A stretch of DNA of 40,279 nucleotides from Candidatus Falkowella caecavicola (GCA_904420125.1 CAJFUK010000033.1:1-40279), one strand, 5' to 3'; shown: positions 16,594 through 25,254, counted from the stretch's first letter. Made by a program: numbers and translations. The notes: a model not told the origin generated them from the letters alone.

Positions 16594-17298
16594 TTACCAT
16601 TCAATCTGCTGAACGGACAAAGGATCTGCGTTCAAACGGATATTGCGCACTTTACTGCTGTTGATTTCAATCACCCGGTCGGCCATCGGTGTAATCGCAT
16701 TATTATGGGTAATCAAAACCACGGTTGTCCCGGTATTCCTGCAGGTGTCCTGAAGAATCTGCAGCACATTCCGGCCGGTCGCATAGTCGAGCGCCCCAGT
16801 CGGCTCGTCACAGAGCAGCAGCTTGGGCCGTTTAGCGATAGCGCGGGCAATCGCCACCCGCTGCTGCTCCCCGCCGGACAGCTGGGAAGGGAAATTATTC
16901 ATTCGGTCGGCAAGGCCGACGCTTTTTAACACCTCAGCCGCGTCCAGCGGATCCGGGCAGATCTGTGCTGCCAGTTCGACGTTTTCTAACGCCGTAAGAT
17001 TGCCGATCAGATTATAAAACTGAAATACAAACCCGATATCCAACCGCCGAAAGCCGATCAGTTCTTTGGCTGAATACCGTGCGATATCCTTTCCATCGAT
17101 CAGAATGCTGCCTTCGTCGCAGGTATCCATCCCACCCAGCATATTGAGTACCGTCGATTTGCCAGCGCCGCTCGGCCCGACAATGGCGGCAAATTCTCCT
17201 TTTTCAATTTCAAAACAGATATCGTCCGAAGCTGTAATCACAATATCGCCGGTTTTATATCGTTTATATACATGCTCAAATTGAACAAAAGCTGCCAT
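16594..17298 (-). CDS. ABC transporter ATP-binding protein, MacB/LolD family
   Basis: Nucleotide-binding subunit for the adjacent FtsX-type permease, 234 aa. Walker [10 protein letters not shown]-loop in FVFQFYNL, signature [14 protein letters not shown], Walker [13 protein letters not shown] and H-loop ITHN are all present. DEPTGALD and the FVFQFYNLI segment are typical of the MacB/LolD/FtsE group. The start at MAAFVQF is chosen because AGGAGG is 6 nt upstream. The ATG two codons earlier would sit directly on the Shine-Dalgarno. First gene of a two-gene operon. Confidence 0.93.
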   Translation of the reverse strand: MAAFVQFEHVYKRYKTGDIVITASDDICFEIEKGEFAAIVGPSGAGKSTVLNMLGGMDTCDEGSILIDGKDIARYSAKELIGFRRLDIGFVFQFYNLIGNLTALENVELAAQICPDPLDAAEVLKSVGLADRMNNFPSQLSGGEQQRVAIARAIAKRPKLLLCDEPTGALDYATGRNVLQILQDTCRNTGTTVVLITHNNAITPMADRVIEINSSKVRNIRLNADPLSVQQIEW

Positions 17299-17371
17299 CT
17301 TCATCCTCCTCTATTCATGAGACCTGATTCTAATATATCATAACCTATGCATGTTTTTTATGTAGAAAACG

Positions 17372-17397
17372 TGAATAAAGAATGAATATCTTATTCA
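17372..17397. promoter_or_regulatory. TGAATAA-N12-TTATTCA palindrome, candidate operator
   Basis: A perfect 7-bp inverted repeat with a 12-bp centre that itself contains GAATGAATAT. It lies 74-99 bp upstream of the ABC ATPase start and just after the comM stop. It could bind a TetR- or MarR-type regulator of the ABC operon, or be a weak comM terminator. A -10-like TATGAT for the ABC operon lies nearer the gene. Confidence 0.4.
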
Positions 17398-17416
17398 TAT
17401 TGCATCTGGGAAAGGC

Positions 17417-18946
17417 CTATGTATGCTGCCAGTACTTCCGATCGAGATTCCGATAACGGATTGCCTCTGCAATATGGGAGGACCCGATCGTTTCGCAGTG
17501 ATCCAGATCTGCGATGGTCCGTGCAATTTTTAAAATCCGGTCATAAGCTCTGGCAGAAAGCCCTAACCTTTCAAAAGCGCTTTTTAAAATATCGCGGGAG
17601 CGGCCGGTCAGCTGGCAAAATTGTTCCAGCTGGCCGGAGGATAGCTGCGCATTGCAGGTTATCCCTGTGGTTTGATATCTCTCCAGCTGGATGGCCCGCG
17701 CTTTGTCCACCCTTGCTTTGACAGCAGCCGAAGATTCTTCCTGCTGGGTGGAAGAAAGGCTCTCAAATTCCACCGGCATCACCTCAATATGCAGGTCTAA
17801 CCGATCCAATAAAGGCCCGGACACCTTTGCCAAATAGCGGGAAACCTGCTGGTCGGTGCAGGTGCAGGGCCGAAATGGATGTCCGAAATATCCGCAGGGA
17901 CAGGGGTTCATCGCAGCAATTACCATCATGGAGCTCGGATAAGTGATCGTACCGCTGGCACGGGAAATCGTCACTTTGCCATCTTCAATAGGCTGCCTTA
18001 AAATCTCCAGTACATTGCGGGGAAACTCCGGCAGCTCATCCAAAAACAGAACCCCATGATGCGCCAGGCTGATCTCCCCCGGACGTGGCATCACTCCGCC
18101 GCCCGTCAGCCCGGCAGCAGATACGGTGTGATGCGGCGCCCGAAACGGCCGGCTGCGGACAAGCGGCTGTTCTGCCGTGAGAAGTCCTGCCACAGAATGG
18201 ATCTTTGTGATTTCAATCTGCTCTTCCCAGGTCATATCAGGCAAAATAGAGGGTAAGCGTTTGGCCAGCATACTTTTTCCGGAACCGGGGCTTCCGAGCA
18301 TCAGTACATTATGCCCGCCTGCCGCGGCAATCTCCAGAGCGCGTTTTGCTTCCTTCTGCCCTTTCACATCGGAAAAATCGGGCAAATGCCCGGTTTCAGA
18401 ATATGCCGGAATACTTGTGGTCACAGGGGATAATTTACGGATACCGGTCAAAAACCCGATCAGCTCGTCTACATGGGCGATGCCGAACACCTCGATTCCC
18501 GCAACGATCCCTGCTTCCGTGGCGTTGGCAGCCGGCACAAAAGCTTTTTGAAATCCAGCCTCTTTTGCCGCCAGCACCATCGGCAGCACCCCGTTTACAG
18601 CACGAACGCCGCCGTCCAGCGCCAATTCTCCCAGAAAAACCATGTTGTCCAGTGAAACTGCCAGCTGTCCGGTTGCCGCCAATATGGAAAGGAAAACTGG
18701 AAGATCATATAACGGCCCACTCTTCCGTATATCTGCCGGGGCCAGATTGATGGTGATTCTGCTGGCTGGAAACTCATACCCGCAATTCCGTACAGCCGGA
18801 CGCACACGATCCCTGCTCTCCCGTACAGCATTATCCGGCAGTCCCACGATTTCAAAGCCGGGCATTCCCCTGGAAATATCGGTTTCTACCGTGACAATAA
18901 ACGCCTGCATTCCCTGCAGCCCCATGCTGTATAATCGTCTGTACAT
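17417..18946 (-). CDS. comM: ComM/YifB family Mg-chelatase-like AAA+ ATPase
   Basis: AAA+ protein of the YifB/ComM family, 509 aa, the standard length. The N-terminal ChlI-type fold (MQAFIVTVETDISRGMPGFE, VGLPDNAVRESRDRV) is followed by the AAA+ core with Walker A GSPGSGKS, Walker B-like GVLFLDELPEF and the conserved MNPCPCGYFGHP zinc-binding segment. The Mg-chelatase C-terminal domain is at the end. In proteobacteria ComM is a hexameric helicase that drives branch migration during natural transformation. The function in Clostridia is presumed similar. GAGGGG precedes the start. Single gene. Confidence 0.92.
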   Translation of the reverse strand: MYRRLYSMGLQGMQAFIVTVETDISRGMPGFEIVGLPDNAVRESRDRVRPAVRNCGYEFPASRITINLAPADIRKSGPLYDLPVFLSILAATGQLAVSLDNMVFLGELALDGGVRAVNGVLPMVLAAKEAGFQKAFVPAANATEAGIVAGIEVFGIAHVDELIGFLTGIRKLSPVTTSIPAYSETGHLPDFSDVKGQKEAKRALEIAAAGGHNVLMLGSPGSGKSMLAKRLPSILPDMTWEEQIEITKIHSVAGLLTAEQPLVRSRPFRAPHHTVSAAGLTGGGVMPRPGEISLAHHGVLFLDELPEFPRNVLEILRQPIEDGKVTISRASGTITYPSSMMVIAAMNPCPCGYFGHPFRPCTCTDQQVSRYLAKVSGPLLDRLDLHIEVMPVEFESLSSTQQEESSAAVKARVDKARAIQLERYQTTGITCNAQLSSGQLEQFCQLTGRSRDILKSAFERLGLSARAYDRILKIARTIADLDHCETIGSSHIAEAIRYRNLDRKYWQHT

Positions 18947-19077
18947 GAAAAATCACCCCTCTTTTTCTAATTCCAGTCTACCATATTCCCCCTGTTTTGA
19001 CAACCTCTATGGGCCAAAGTTTTTCACCTTTTGAACGCCGGAATCAATCGTTCAACCGTTTTCAGGCTGTTATCTTT

Positions 19078-19143
19078 TTGTAACTATTTTGTAACTATTC
19101 TTAACTGTTGTGTAATCAATTCTATCGGAAAGTATGCTATAAT
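19078..19143 (+). promoter_or_regulatory. Activator-type promoter with four ~11-bp-phased TAAC repeats
   Basis: TTGTAACTATT occurs twice back to back (19078-19088, 19089-19099), followed by TTAAC (TAAC at 19102) and GTAAT (19112-19116). The TAAC cores are 11, 10 and 11 bp apart. An extended -10 TATGCTATAAT (TATAAT 19138-19143) follows, and no consensus -35 exists. Direct repeats of 11 bp ahead of a -35-less promoter are typical of OmpR/PhoB-family response regulators (PHO-box architecture). The promoter reads into the small RNA below. Confidence 0.55.
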
Positions 19144-19149
19144 ATGGTT

Positions 19150-19322
19150 GTATAGTCGCACGGATCCTTCCGCTCCTGCTAATTTTTGGGGGGCATAAAA
19201 AATGATTATTGGTTTCGTTGGGGCTATTTTAAAAGACTAATAATGTTTTCGACCGTATGTCCTCCTCACCGGGATACAAAAGGGAAAATACACCGCCGTG
19301 AACACGGCGGTGTATTTTTTTA
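19150..19322 (+). ncRNA. Putative structured small RNA (about 170 nt), class unknown
   Basis: A unit bounded by an extended -10 promoter and a very strong terminator, with no long ORF on this strand. The middle can fold as a rod: GGGGGGCAT (19188-19196) pairs with ATGTCCTCC (19257-19265), and inside it ATTATTGGT (19205-19213) pairs with ACTAATAAT (19236-19244). An outer GATCCT/GGGAT pairing is possible. A rod with internal loops recalls 6S RNA, but I cannot match conserved 6S, raiA-motif or SRP RNA bases. It contains a 12-codon ORF (19202-19240, MIIGFVGAILKD) preceded by GGGGGG, so it could also encode a tiny peptide or act as a dual-function RNA. Confidence 0.5.
19287..19322. terminator. Strong bidirectional terminator between the small RNA and rsmA
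   Basis: AATACACCGCCGTG and its exact complement around a 2-nt loop, then a T tract on the plus strand. On the minus strand the stem lies about 60 nt after the rsmA stop and can serve that gene too. Confidence 0.9.
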
Positions 19323-19381
19323 TCCCTCCATAACGGACCGGTTATGTTGGTATCAACCCGTCCTTGCCTGCAGGATATGGC

Positions 19382-20248
19382 CTATGTTGCGCGCTGTGGT
19401 CCTAAAAGATTACTCAGCGCAATAAACTGTTCCATTTGCAGTTCTTCTGCCCGAACCGTGGGTTTCAGCCCAGCCGCTGCAACTGCGTCCGCTACCTGCT
19501 GTTTTGGCAGCTGCAATACTGCGGACACAGGATTAATCAGCGTCTTACGTCTCTGGGAAAAAGCTGCGCGCACCAGCTGGAAAAAGAATGTCTCATCCTG
19601 CACATCCGCCGGGGTCTGTTCCCGTATATCCAGCCGGATGACACAGCTGTCCACATTTGGCGACGGCATAAAACTTCCCCTTGACACATGAAAGAGCAAT
19701 TTAGGCTCGCTAAAATATCGGACGGCAATGCTGATTGCCCCGACAGACCGGGTACCGGGCAGCGCGCAGATCCGTTCTGCTGCCTCCTTTTGCACCATAA
19801 CGGTAATACTGCGGATAGGCAGTCTGGATTCAAGCAAATGCATCAGGATAGGAGAAGTAATATAATACGGCAGATTCGCGCAGACCGCCACCGGCTGATC
19901 CGGGAATTCTTCCCTGAGCAGCTGCTGCAAATCCACTTGCAGAATGTCCTGATTGATGATCTTGACGTTGTTACATTCCTGTAGGGTTTCCGCAAGCACT
20001 GGCATCAGACGGGTGTCAATCTCAACGGCGACCACTTTGTCGGCCCTTTTGGAAAGTTCTACTGTCAGCACACCGATTCCGGTCCCAATCTCCAGAATTC
20101 CCCAGCCGGGAGCCGCATTTCCAAGCTCCGCGATCCGCGGGCAAACGCTGGGATTAATCAGAAAATTCTGCCCCAGTGTTTTGGAAAAAGAGAATCCATG
20201 CCGCGTTAATATTTCCTTAATTGTCCCGATATTAGAAAGTTTATCCAT
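19382..20248 (-). CDS. rsmA: 16S rRNA dimethyladenosine transferase RsmA (KsgA)
   Basis: S-adenosylmethionine-dependent enzyme that dimethylates two adjacent adenines in the 3' terminal helix of 16S rRNA during small-subunit maturation. 288 aa, family length. Family features: LGQNFLINP near the N-terminus, SAM motif I EIGTGIGVLT, acidic EID at the end of strand 2 and catalytic motif IV NLPYYITSPIL. The start at MDKLSN is chosen because AGGAGC lies 9 nt upstream. A longer frame into 20329 has no ribosome binding site. It follows the hydrogenase operon in the same direction after a gap of about 105 bp. Confidence 0.95.
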   Translation of the reverse strand: MDKLSNIGTIKEILTRHGFSFSKTLGQNFLINPSVCPRIAELGNAAPGWGILEIGTGIGVLTVELSKRADKVVAVEIDTRLMPVLAETLQECNNVKIINQDILQVDLQQLLREEFPDQPVAVCANLPYYITSPILMHLLESRLPIRSITVMVQKEAAERICALPGTRSVGAISIAVRYFSEPKLLFHVSRGSFMPSPNVDSCVIRLDIREQTPADVQDETFFFQLVRAAFSQRRKTLINPVSAVLQLPKQQVADAVAAAGLKPTVRAEELQMEQFIALSNLLGPQRAT

Positions 20249-20353
20249 TCGCACGCTCCTGTTTTGCCGTTTTCTTTTCCTATTCCCCAGGTCCGGTGCC
20301 AAAGGCTTGCGGCCCGACAGCGCCGGCAAACAGACCGGTACGCAAAAAAGCCT

Positions 20354-21823
20354 CTATGCTTCGTGGGTTGTGTGCAGGTCAAACCTGTCGGCATGGTTTT
20401 TTTCCAGCGTCTCTAAGATCTGGTCGTTCTGGTTTTTGGCGTATTTATCAAAACCACGGCGCACCTGCAGAGAATCCTTGACCGATCCGGGGCCTGCAAT
20501 ACAGCCTCCCTTACACGCCATCCCCTCGATAAAATCTTCCGGCAGTTTTCCGGCTTTCAGCAAAGCGAGCGCCTTCTTGCATTCATCAATGCCGCTGCAC
20601 TGTGCAATCCGGATATCGTAATTTTTTCCTTCTTCCGCCAAAACGCGGGTAACCGCCGCAGAAACGCCGCCGGATTTCGCAAAGCCTTTTCCGTAGCTGG
20701 TGGCTACCTCCGCTTCGTCCGTTTCCATCTCTGCCAGGCGGATCCCCTTTGCTTCAAACATGGCATCGAGCTCCTCAAAGGTCAGCGCATAGGGAATCTC
20801 CTGAAGATACTTGGCCAGAATATCGTTTTTCTTGGCAATACAAGGACCAATAAAGACAATAATCCCCTTGGGATCGATGGCACGGATATAGCGGGCAGCC
20901 GCTACCATTGGCGGTACAGTAGTGGATACATGTTCTTTCAGTGTCGGATAATGTTTTAAAATCAGGTTGACAAACCCAGGGCAGCAGGAGCTGGTCATCC
21001 GTTTCCCCTGTTCATAGTTTTCGACCAGTTCCCCTGCCTCATTCCGGGCTACCATATCCGCGCCCAGCGCCACCTCGTAGACCTCTTTAAATCCAAGTGC
21101 CCGAATCCCTGCCTTAATTTTTGCCAGATTGATATCCGGGCCGAACTGACCTTCAATCGACGGCGCAACCATGGCATAGACGTTCCAGTCACCGCAAAGG
21201 TCATGGATCACCGTAGTCATCATGGAAATGTCCGAAATCGCGCCGAACGGGCAGCCGACAACGCAGGCGCCACAGTTGATACATTTGGTGACATCAATGG
21301 TCGCAATATCATTTTCATCCATGCTGATCGCATCAACCGGGCAGGACTTCTTACAGGGCCGTTCAATGTCCACAATGGCATGATACGGGCAGGCCTCATA
21401 ACATTTTCCACATTTTTTACATTTTGTTTTATCGATCACAGCGCCCTTCGGAGTCTTGGAAATTGCCCCGAAAGGACAGGCCTTGATACATTTCTGCGCC
21501 AGGCAGTTCTGACAGTTATCTGTCACCGTAAAGCGGCTGATCGGGCAGCCTTCACATGCGCAGGGGATGACATGCACCACCTGCGTGGGGTCCATATCAG
21601 TATACAGCACATCTCTGGGCGGACGGCCCAAAGCCAGGCGCACCCTCTGCCGGATAATTTCCCGCTCCCGGTATACACAGCAGCGGAATTTCGGCGTAAT
21701 TCCCTGAATAATTTCAAAGGGAATGTCCTCCAATTTCTGATAAATGGTGCCCTCATACGCGTACTGCGCTACCGTTTTGAGCACGGCGCGTTTGATATCT
21801 ACGATATCTTTGATTTCATCCAT
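20354..21823 (-). CDS. [FeFe] hydrogenase-like protein with multiple [4Fe-4S] sites (last gene of a sensory-hydrogenase operon)
   Basis: 489 aa. After an N-terminal helical part, a Cys-rich region carries CACEGC (88-93), CQNCLAQKCIKACP (104-117), CKKCGKCYEACP (135-146) and CINCGACVVGCP (181-192), enough for three or more [4Fe-4S] clusters. The H-cluster domain keeps the three signature loops in modified form: L1 TSSCCPGF (Cys280, Cys281), L2 IGPCIAKK (Cys328), L3 MACKGGCIAGPG (Cys437, Cys441). All four cluster cysteines and the proton-relay cysteine are present. L2 and L3 differ from catalytic HydA (MPCxxK, GGGQP). The start at MDEIKD is taken because AAAGGA precedes it by 9 nt. It lies downstream of a PAS-hydrogenase and a PP2C phosphatase, as in Clostridia group C/D hydrogenase clusters. 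It may be a partner or an electron-transfer enzyme rather than a bulk H2 producer. Confidence 0.85.
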   Translation of the reverse strand: MDEIKDIVDIKRAVLKTVAQYAYEGTIYQKLEDIPFEIIQGITPKFRCCVYREREIIRQRVRLALGRPPRDVLYTDMDPTQVVHVIPCACEGCPISRFTVTDNCQNCLAQKCIKACPFGAISKTPKGAVIDKTKCKKCGKCYEACPYHAIVDIERPCKKSCPVDAISMDENDIATIDVTKCINCGACVVGCPFGAISDISMMTTVIHDLCGDWNVYAMVAPSIEGQFGPDINLAKIKAGIRALGFKEVYEVALGADMVARNEAGELVENYEQGKRMTSSCCPGFVNLILKHYPTLKEHVSTTVPPMVAAARYIRAIDPKGIIVFIGPCIAKKNDILAKYLQEIPYALTFEELDAMFEAKGIRLAEMETDEAEVATSYGKGFAKSGGVSAAVTRVLAEEGKNYDIRIAQCSGIDECKKALALLKAGKLPEDFIEGMACKGGCIAGPGSVKDSLQVRRGFDKYAKNQNDQILETLEKNHADRFDLHTTHEA

Positions 21824-21936
21824 GAATACAGTTCCTTTCTCCATATCAGCTTATCCTTCCGGACCCGCCTTTTTCATAACCTTTGCAACTTCCCTGCAAA
21901 AGGATCATGATGGTCGGCTGTCCGGCTGTTTTTTTA

Positions 21937-23118
21937 TCAATAAAAGTGCCGTGTAACCACTTTCCCAGCCTGTTTAGCCAATTCTGCCAGGTCATCCAGA
22001 ATACGAAGCTTAATGCTCAAATCCACCGGAAGATTTGGATTTTGATGGGCCGGGTTAATCTTTTTCCCGATAAACAGGTTGAGGTGGGTACAGTCCTCGA
22101 GAATCATTTTGGCAATCATAGCCGCTCCATGCGGGATATCCAGACTTTGGAGCACACGGCTGTCTGTTGGCGCGGCCAGATATTCCCGCATCATATCCAC
22201 TGTTTTTTTCAGGGTTAATACGCCCTCTGTCACCAGATCAATCCCCGGAATTTTGGCAATCGGGGGAACCTCCGGATCCAGATAGTCCATGCAGGTTACA
22301 ACCTGCTCATGCAGCTCCCTGGCCACCAGATTGGCGCTGCTGCCCCCACAGACAATCCGCAGTCCCTCCATACTCATAAAATCCGTCACTAACCGCGCGT
22401 CATCTTCTTTATTCTCAGGCGGCCCGGAATACAGGTTGACGATTTTCTGAGGGATGATCTTGACCGTGGCAACCGTTGTATCGTCGCCGGGCTGCCCTGC
22501 ATACAGATCGTTACAGGAGTCGGACAGCAGGCTTGTCAGCCGTGCCGACGTCATATCCGGCTCAGCCCGCTCTGCCAGGAAGGCCGAAACATTATCCCAA
22601 TCCCAGCCGAAGTTTAGCAGCGCGCCAACCCCTGCAAAAATAACCCCGTCACTCAGCAGGGTGAGCACATCGCCGATCTGCAGATGGAAACGCGCTTCCC
22701 GGATCTGTTTGTGCGCAATCTCCCGTTGTGTATACTGGATGGGTACCAGCTTGCCGTCCCGGATAAAAATGCAGCCAGGGCAGTCAAACTCTGCCAGATA
22801 ACATTCCCCGGTCTCATAATAGATCTGCAAAATGGCAAACGTCGAATAGGCCAGTTTCCGCACACTGCATACCGGCAGTGTATGGACGACGGTATCTACA
22901 GTATCTTCAATGCTCGCGCCACCCTCCATCATGGTCATCATAATTTTGGAGGTCAGGGTAGACAGGATATTTGCCTTTACGCCGCTTCCGAGTCCGTCAG
23001 AAAGCACCATAATAAACCGGTCTTCCAGCGGTACATACTGCACACGGTCTCCGCACAGTTCCTCCCCAAATTTGTTCAGGGATTTATAATTCGCATCAAT
23101 ATAAATGCGATCATGCAT
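21937..23118 (-). CDS. SpoIIE-family PP2C-type serine/threonine phosphatase
   Basis: Metal-dependent phosphatase, 393 aa. The catalytic PPM/SpoIIE domain covers about residues 1-230: VLSDGLGSG (metal ligand Asp41), LLSDGV and PGDDTTVATV carry the expected aspartates. The remaining 160 residues (from about 240, including VCGGSSANLVAREL) form a second, conserved-looking domain of unknown function. There is no signal peptide or membrane helix. It lies 26 bp after the PAS-hydrogenase gene and 113 bp before the second hydrogenase gene. This is the gene partner seen in proposed H2-sensing clusters, where the hydrogenase domain is thought to control the phosphatase. The target phosphoprotein is not in the window. 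Confidence 0.87.
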   Translation of the reverse strand: MHDRIYIDANYKSLNKFGEELCGDRVQYVPLEDRFIMVLSDGLGSGVKANILSTLTSKIMMTMMEGGASIEDTVDTVVHTLPVCSVRKLAYSTFAILQIYYETGECYLAEFDCPGCIFIRDGKLVPIQYTQREIAHKQIREARFHLQIGDVLTLLSDGVIFAGVGALLNFGWDWDNVSAFLAERAEPDMTSARLTSLLSDSCNDLYAGQPGDDTTVATVKIIPQKIVNLYSGPPENKEDDARLVTDFMSMEGLRIVCGGSSANLVARELHEQVVTCMDYLDPEVPPIAKIPGIDLVTEGVLTLKKTVDMMREYLAAPTDSRVLQSLDIPHGAAMIAKMILEDCTHLNLFIGKKINPAHQNPNLPVDLSIKLRILDDLAELAKQAGKVVTRHFY

Positions 23119-23144
23119 AAAAATTCCGCCTTTCCCTGTTGGAG

Positions 23145-24842
23145 TTATGATTCCTGCCCCTCTGTCCGAATCATTTCTTTAAGTTTATTCAGCGTCACTT
23201 TTGTTTCAGCCGTGGTTTCTCCCAGCAGGCTGGCAATTTCCTGGGCAACCGTCATCTGCTTATCGATGACCTTCTGCGCCATTTCGACAGATTCCATCTT
23301 CATCTTATAGCGCTGTTCAAAGAGTTTCTCTTCTGCGGTAATGTCCTTCATGATACCGATGGCCAGATTCTGCCCGGGGACATAAGTCACTGACAGTTCC
23401 ACGGAAACCCCAATATTAGAATAAGTTACTTTTTTATCTAAAATGCTCCGCTTTTCGCTGATGACATTTAAGAAGTCAAGCGGGTCAATAAATTCCACCA
23501 GATAGCGGTCCAACGCTTCGGCGCGGGTGGTACGGAACAGCTTTTGCGCAGCCGCATTGATTTCCTTGATTTTCAACTCATCGTCTACGGCGATAATATA
23601 GTTAGGCGATGCGCTGATCACGACATTGGACAGGGTCTGGGAAATCTCATTCATATAAGGCATGCACATATACAACTCTGCTTTTCCCTGATAAACGGCG
23701 ATCGCTTTATCCCGACAGGTCGGGTAGCCGCAACTGCCGCAATTGAGGTCAAATTCCGGAGAAGGCTTACCGATTTGCGCCAGGATCTCCCGAATTTTCC
23801 GTTCACCCGGAATATCCGCCCGCACCTCATCGCTCTCATACCGGCAGGAAATATCGGTTGTTTCCCCGGAAATACCCGCCGGCAGCATCTCTGCATGCTC
23901 GGCAATTTCCATTCGTGCTTTACAGGGCGCATGATTTCTCTGGGGCATCAGCGGTCCGTTGATACAACCACCGGTACAAGCGTTCACCTCAATGAAAGCA
24001 TGCTCTATTTCTCCGGCCCGGATCTCTTCAAAGAGCTCTTTAAGATTTTCCAGCCCGTCTATGCTTAACATGGCGTAATCCGTTTGAGGCAGCGACTTGC
24101 GTATATCGGACAAAATACCGGTTGGGATCGGATAGATCGAGGAATAGGTCGGTTGGTTGTCCAGATTTCCTTCCGGCAGGGAATCCAGTTGGATTTTCTC
24201 CTGTTCCAGCCACTGTGCCAGCTGTTCAAAACTGATGACCCCATCGACGAACTGGCTCTGTGCGGCTTCGTCAATTTTGGACAGACAGGGCCCGATAAAT
24301 ATGACCTTGGTATCGGATCCATAGTATTCCTTGATCAGCTTTCCGTGCGCCTGCATCGGGGATAAAACAGGCGCCAGCAACGGCAGCAGGTCCGGATAAT
24401 ATTTGGAAACAAACGCATTGACCGTAGGACAGCATGTTGTCAAAATGGTGTGCATATCCCCACGCTGCAACAAATCAATATAGGCAGCCGTTACATGCGC
24501 CGCACCGATGGCAGTTTCCTGGATGATATCAAATCCCATCTGCCGGAGTGCCGCAAGCAGGCGGGTGCCGTTCTGCTTGCCGAACGCGGAAAAATAGGAC
24601 GGCGCGAGACTGACCGCAGTATGTATGGCAGGATCCTTGAGCCAGTGTCGGATCGGCTCCAGATCATTCAGGTAGGATTTGGCATGCTGGGGACAGACCA
24701 TAATACATCGTCCGCAGAGAATGCACTGGTCTCCGATGACCGCTACCTGACCGTCCTGATACCGAATCGACTTAACGACGCAGCTTTTCAAACACCGATA
24801 ACAGTTTTTACAGTTTGCTTTCTTCACCTTGATCAGACTCAT
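23145..24842 (-). CDS. PAS-containing [FeFe] hydrogenase, putative sensory hydrogenase (HydS type)
   Basis: 565 aa. Order: two [4Fe-4S] motifs (Cys11/14/17/21 and Cys40/43/46/50); H-cluster domain about 75-300 with L1 TTCCPT (Cys137, Cys138), L2 IGPCLSK (Cys186) and L3 NACTGGCINGP (Cys289, Cys293); a further four-Cys FeS motif (Cys368/371/376/393, CGSCGYPTC); a PAS domain (about 405-500, NYIIAVDDELKIKEINAAAQ); and a C-terminal coiled coil (about 503-562). There is no kinase domain. H-cluster plus PAS defines the group C sensory type. The PAS and coiled coil probably pass H2 or redox state to the phosphatase encoded next. The start at MSLIKVKK follows GGAGGT by 7 nt. Activity would need HydE/F/G maturases, which are not in the window. 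Confidence 0.88.
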   Translation of the reverse strand: MSLIKVKKANCKNCYRCLKSCVVKSIRYQDGQVAVIGDQCILCGRCIMVCPQHAKSYLNDLEPIRHWLKDPAIHTAVSLAPSYFSAFGKQNGTRLLAALRQMGFDIIQETAIGAAHVTAAYIDLLQRGDMHTILTTCCPTVNAFVSKYYPDLLPLLAPVLSPMQAHGKLIKEYYGSDTKVIFIGPCLSKIDEAAQSQFVDGVISFEQLAQWLEQEKIQLDSLPEGNLDNQPTYSSIYPIPTGILSDIRKSLPQTDYAMLSIDGLENLKELFEEIRAGEIEHAFIEVNACTGGCINGPLMPQRNHAPCKARMEIAEHAEMLPAGISGETTDISCRYESDEVRADIPGERKIREILAQIGKPSPEFDLNCGSCGYPTCRDKAIAVYQGKAELYMCMPYMNEISQTLSNVVISASPNYIIAVDDELKIKEINAAAQKLFRTTRAEALDRYLVEFIDPLDFLNVISEKRSILDKKVTYSNIGVSVELSVTYVPGQNLAIGIMKDITAEEKLFEQRYKMKMESVEMAQKVIDKQMTVAQEIASLLGETTAETKVTLNKLKEMIRTEGQES

Positions 24843-24887
24843 CGCCTGCACCTCCATTGCCCAAATACTGATTGCCTGCAGAGGAGG

Positions 24888-25130
24888 CTACAGTCTGGGA
24901 AGAACTTCATTTTCCACAAAAGCCGTCAGCTCATCCGGCTTAAGCGAGTAAATGGTATCATTCCACTTGACCGATACCCCGTCACATCCGCATTTTTCCA
25001 TGCAAAAAGAGCCGCGCAGAGTCACCCGGTCCGTCAGCTGACGCTCTTGAATTAACTGTTCAAGCCCCGCAATAATCGCGCGGGAATTTTTCAAATGGCA
25101 GGAACTTCCGATACATACGGTTAAATCCAT
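24888..25130 (-). CDS. Thioredoxin-fold [2Fe-2S] ferredoxin (NuoE-like)
   Basis: Small electron carrier, 80 aa. The ligands have the NuoE/HydC spacing: Cys6 and Cys11 (CIGSSC), Cys43 and Cys47 (CMEKC). There is no signal peptide. The start at MDLTVC is chosen because AAGGAG precedes it by 9 nt; the in-frame ATG codons further upstream lie on or before that site. First gene of the hydrogenase operon, 45 bp before the sensory hydrogenase, so it probably passes electrons to or from it. Confidence 0.87.
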   Translation of the reverse strand: MDLTVCIGSSCHLKNSRAIIAGLEQLIQERQLTDRVTLRGSFCMEKCGCDGVSVKWNDTIYSLKPDELTAFVENEVLPRL

Positions 25131-25225
25131 TTGATTCATCTCCTTCATCTCTTCTATTGGATGGGCGTGCCCTTCCTGACAAAACTGTCGTCCTGTCTAT
25201 CTGCAGATAGATGGACTCTCTTTCT

Positions 25226-25254
25226 ATTGTACCGCGCTGTTAAATTTGTGTCAA
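25226..25254 (-). promoter_or_regulatory. Promoter of the hydrogenase operon
   Basis: TTGACA (25249-25254) and TACAAT (25226-25231) on the minus strand, exactly 17 bp apart, 95 bp before the first start codon. The 85-nt leader contains an ATCTGCAGAT palindrome but no recognised riboswitch. Confidence 0.8.

Noticed and set aside
20249..20329. N-terminal extension of RsmA
   Set aside because: The extra residues are basic and unlike the family, and a ribosome binding site lies directly before MDKLSN.
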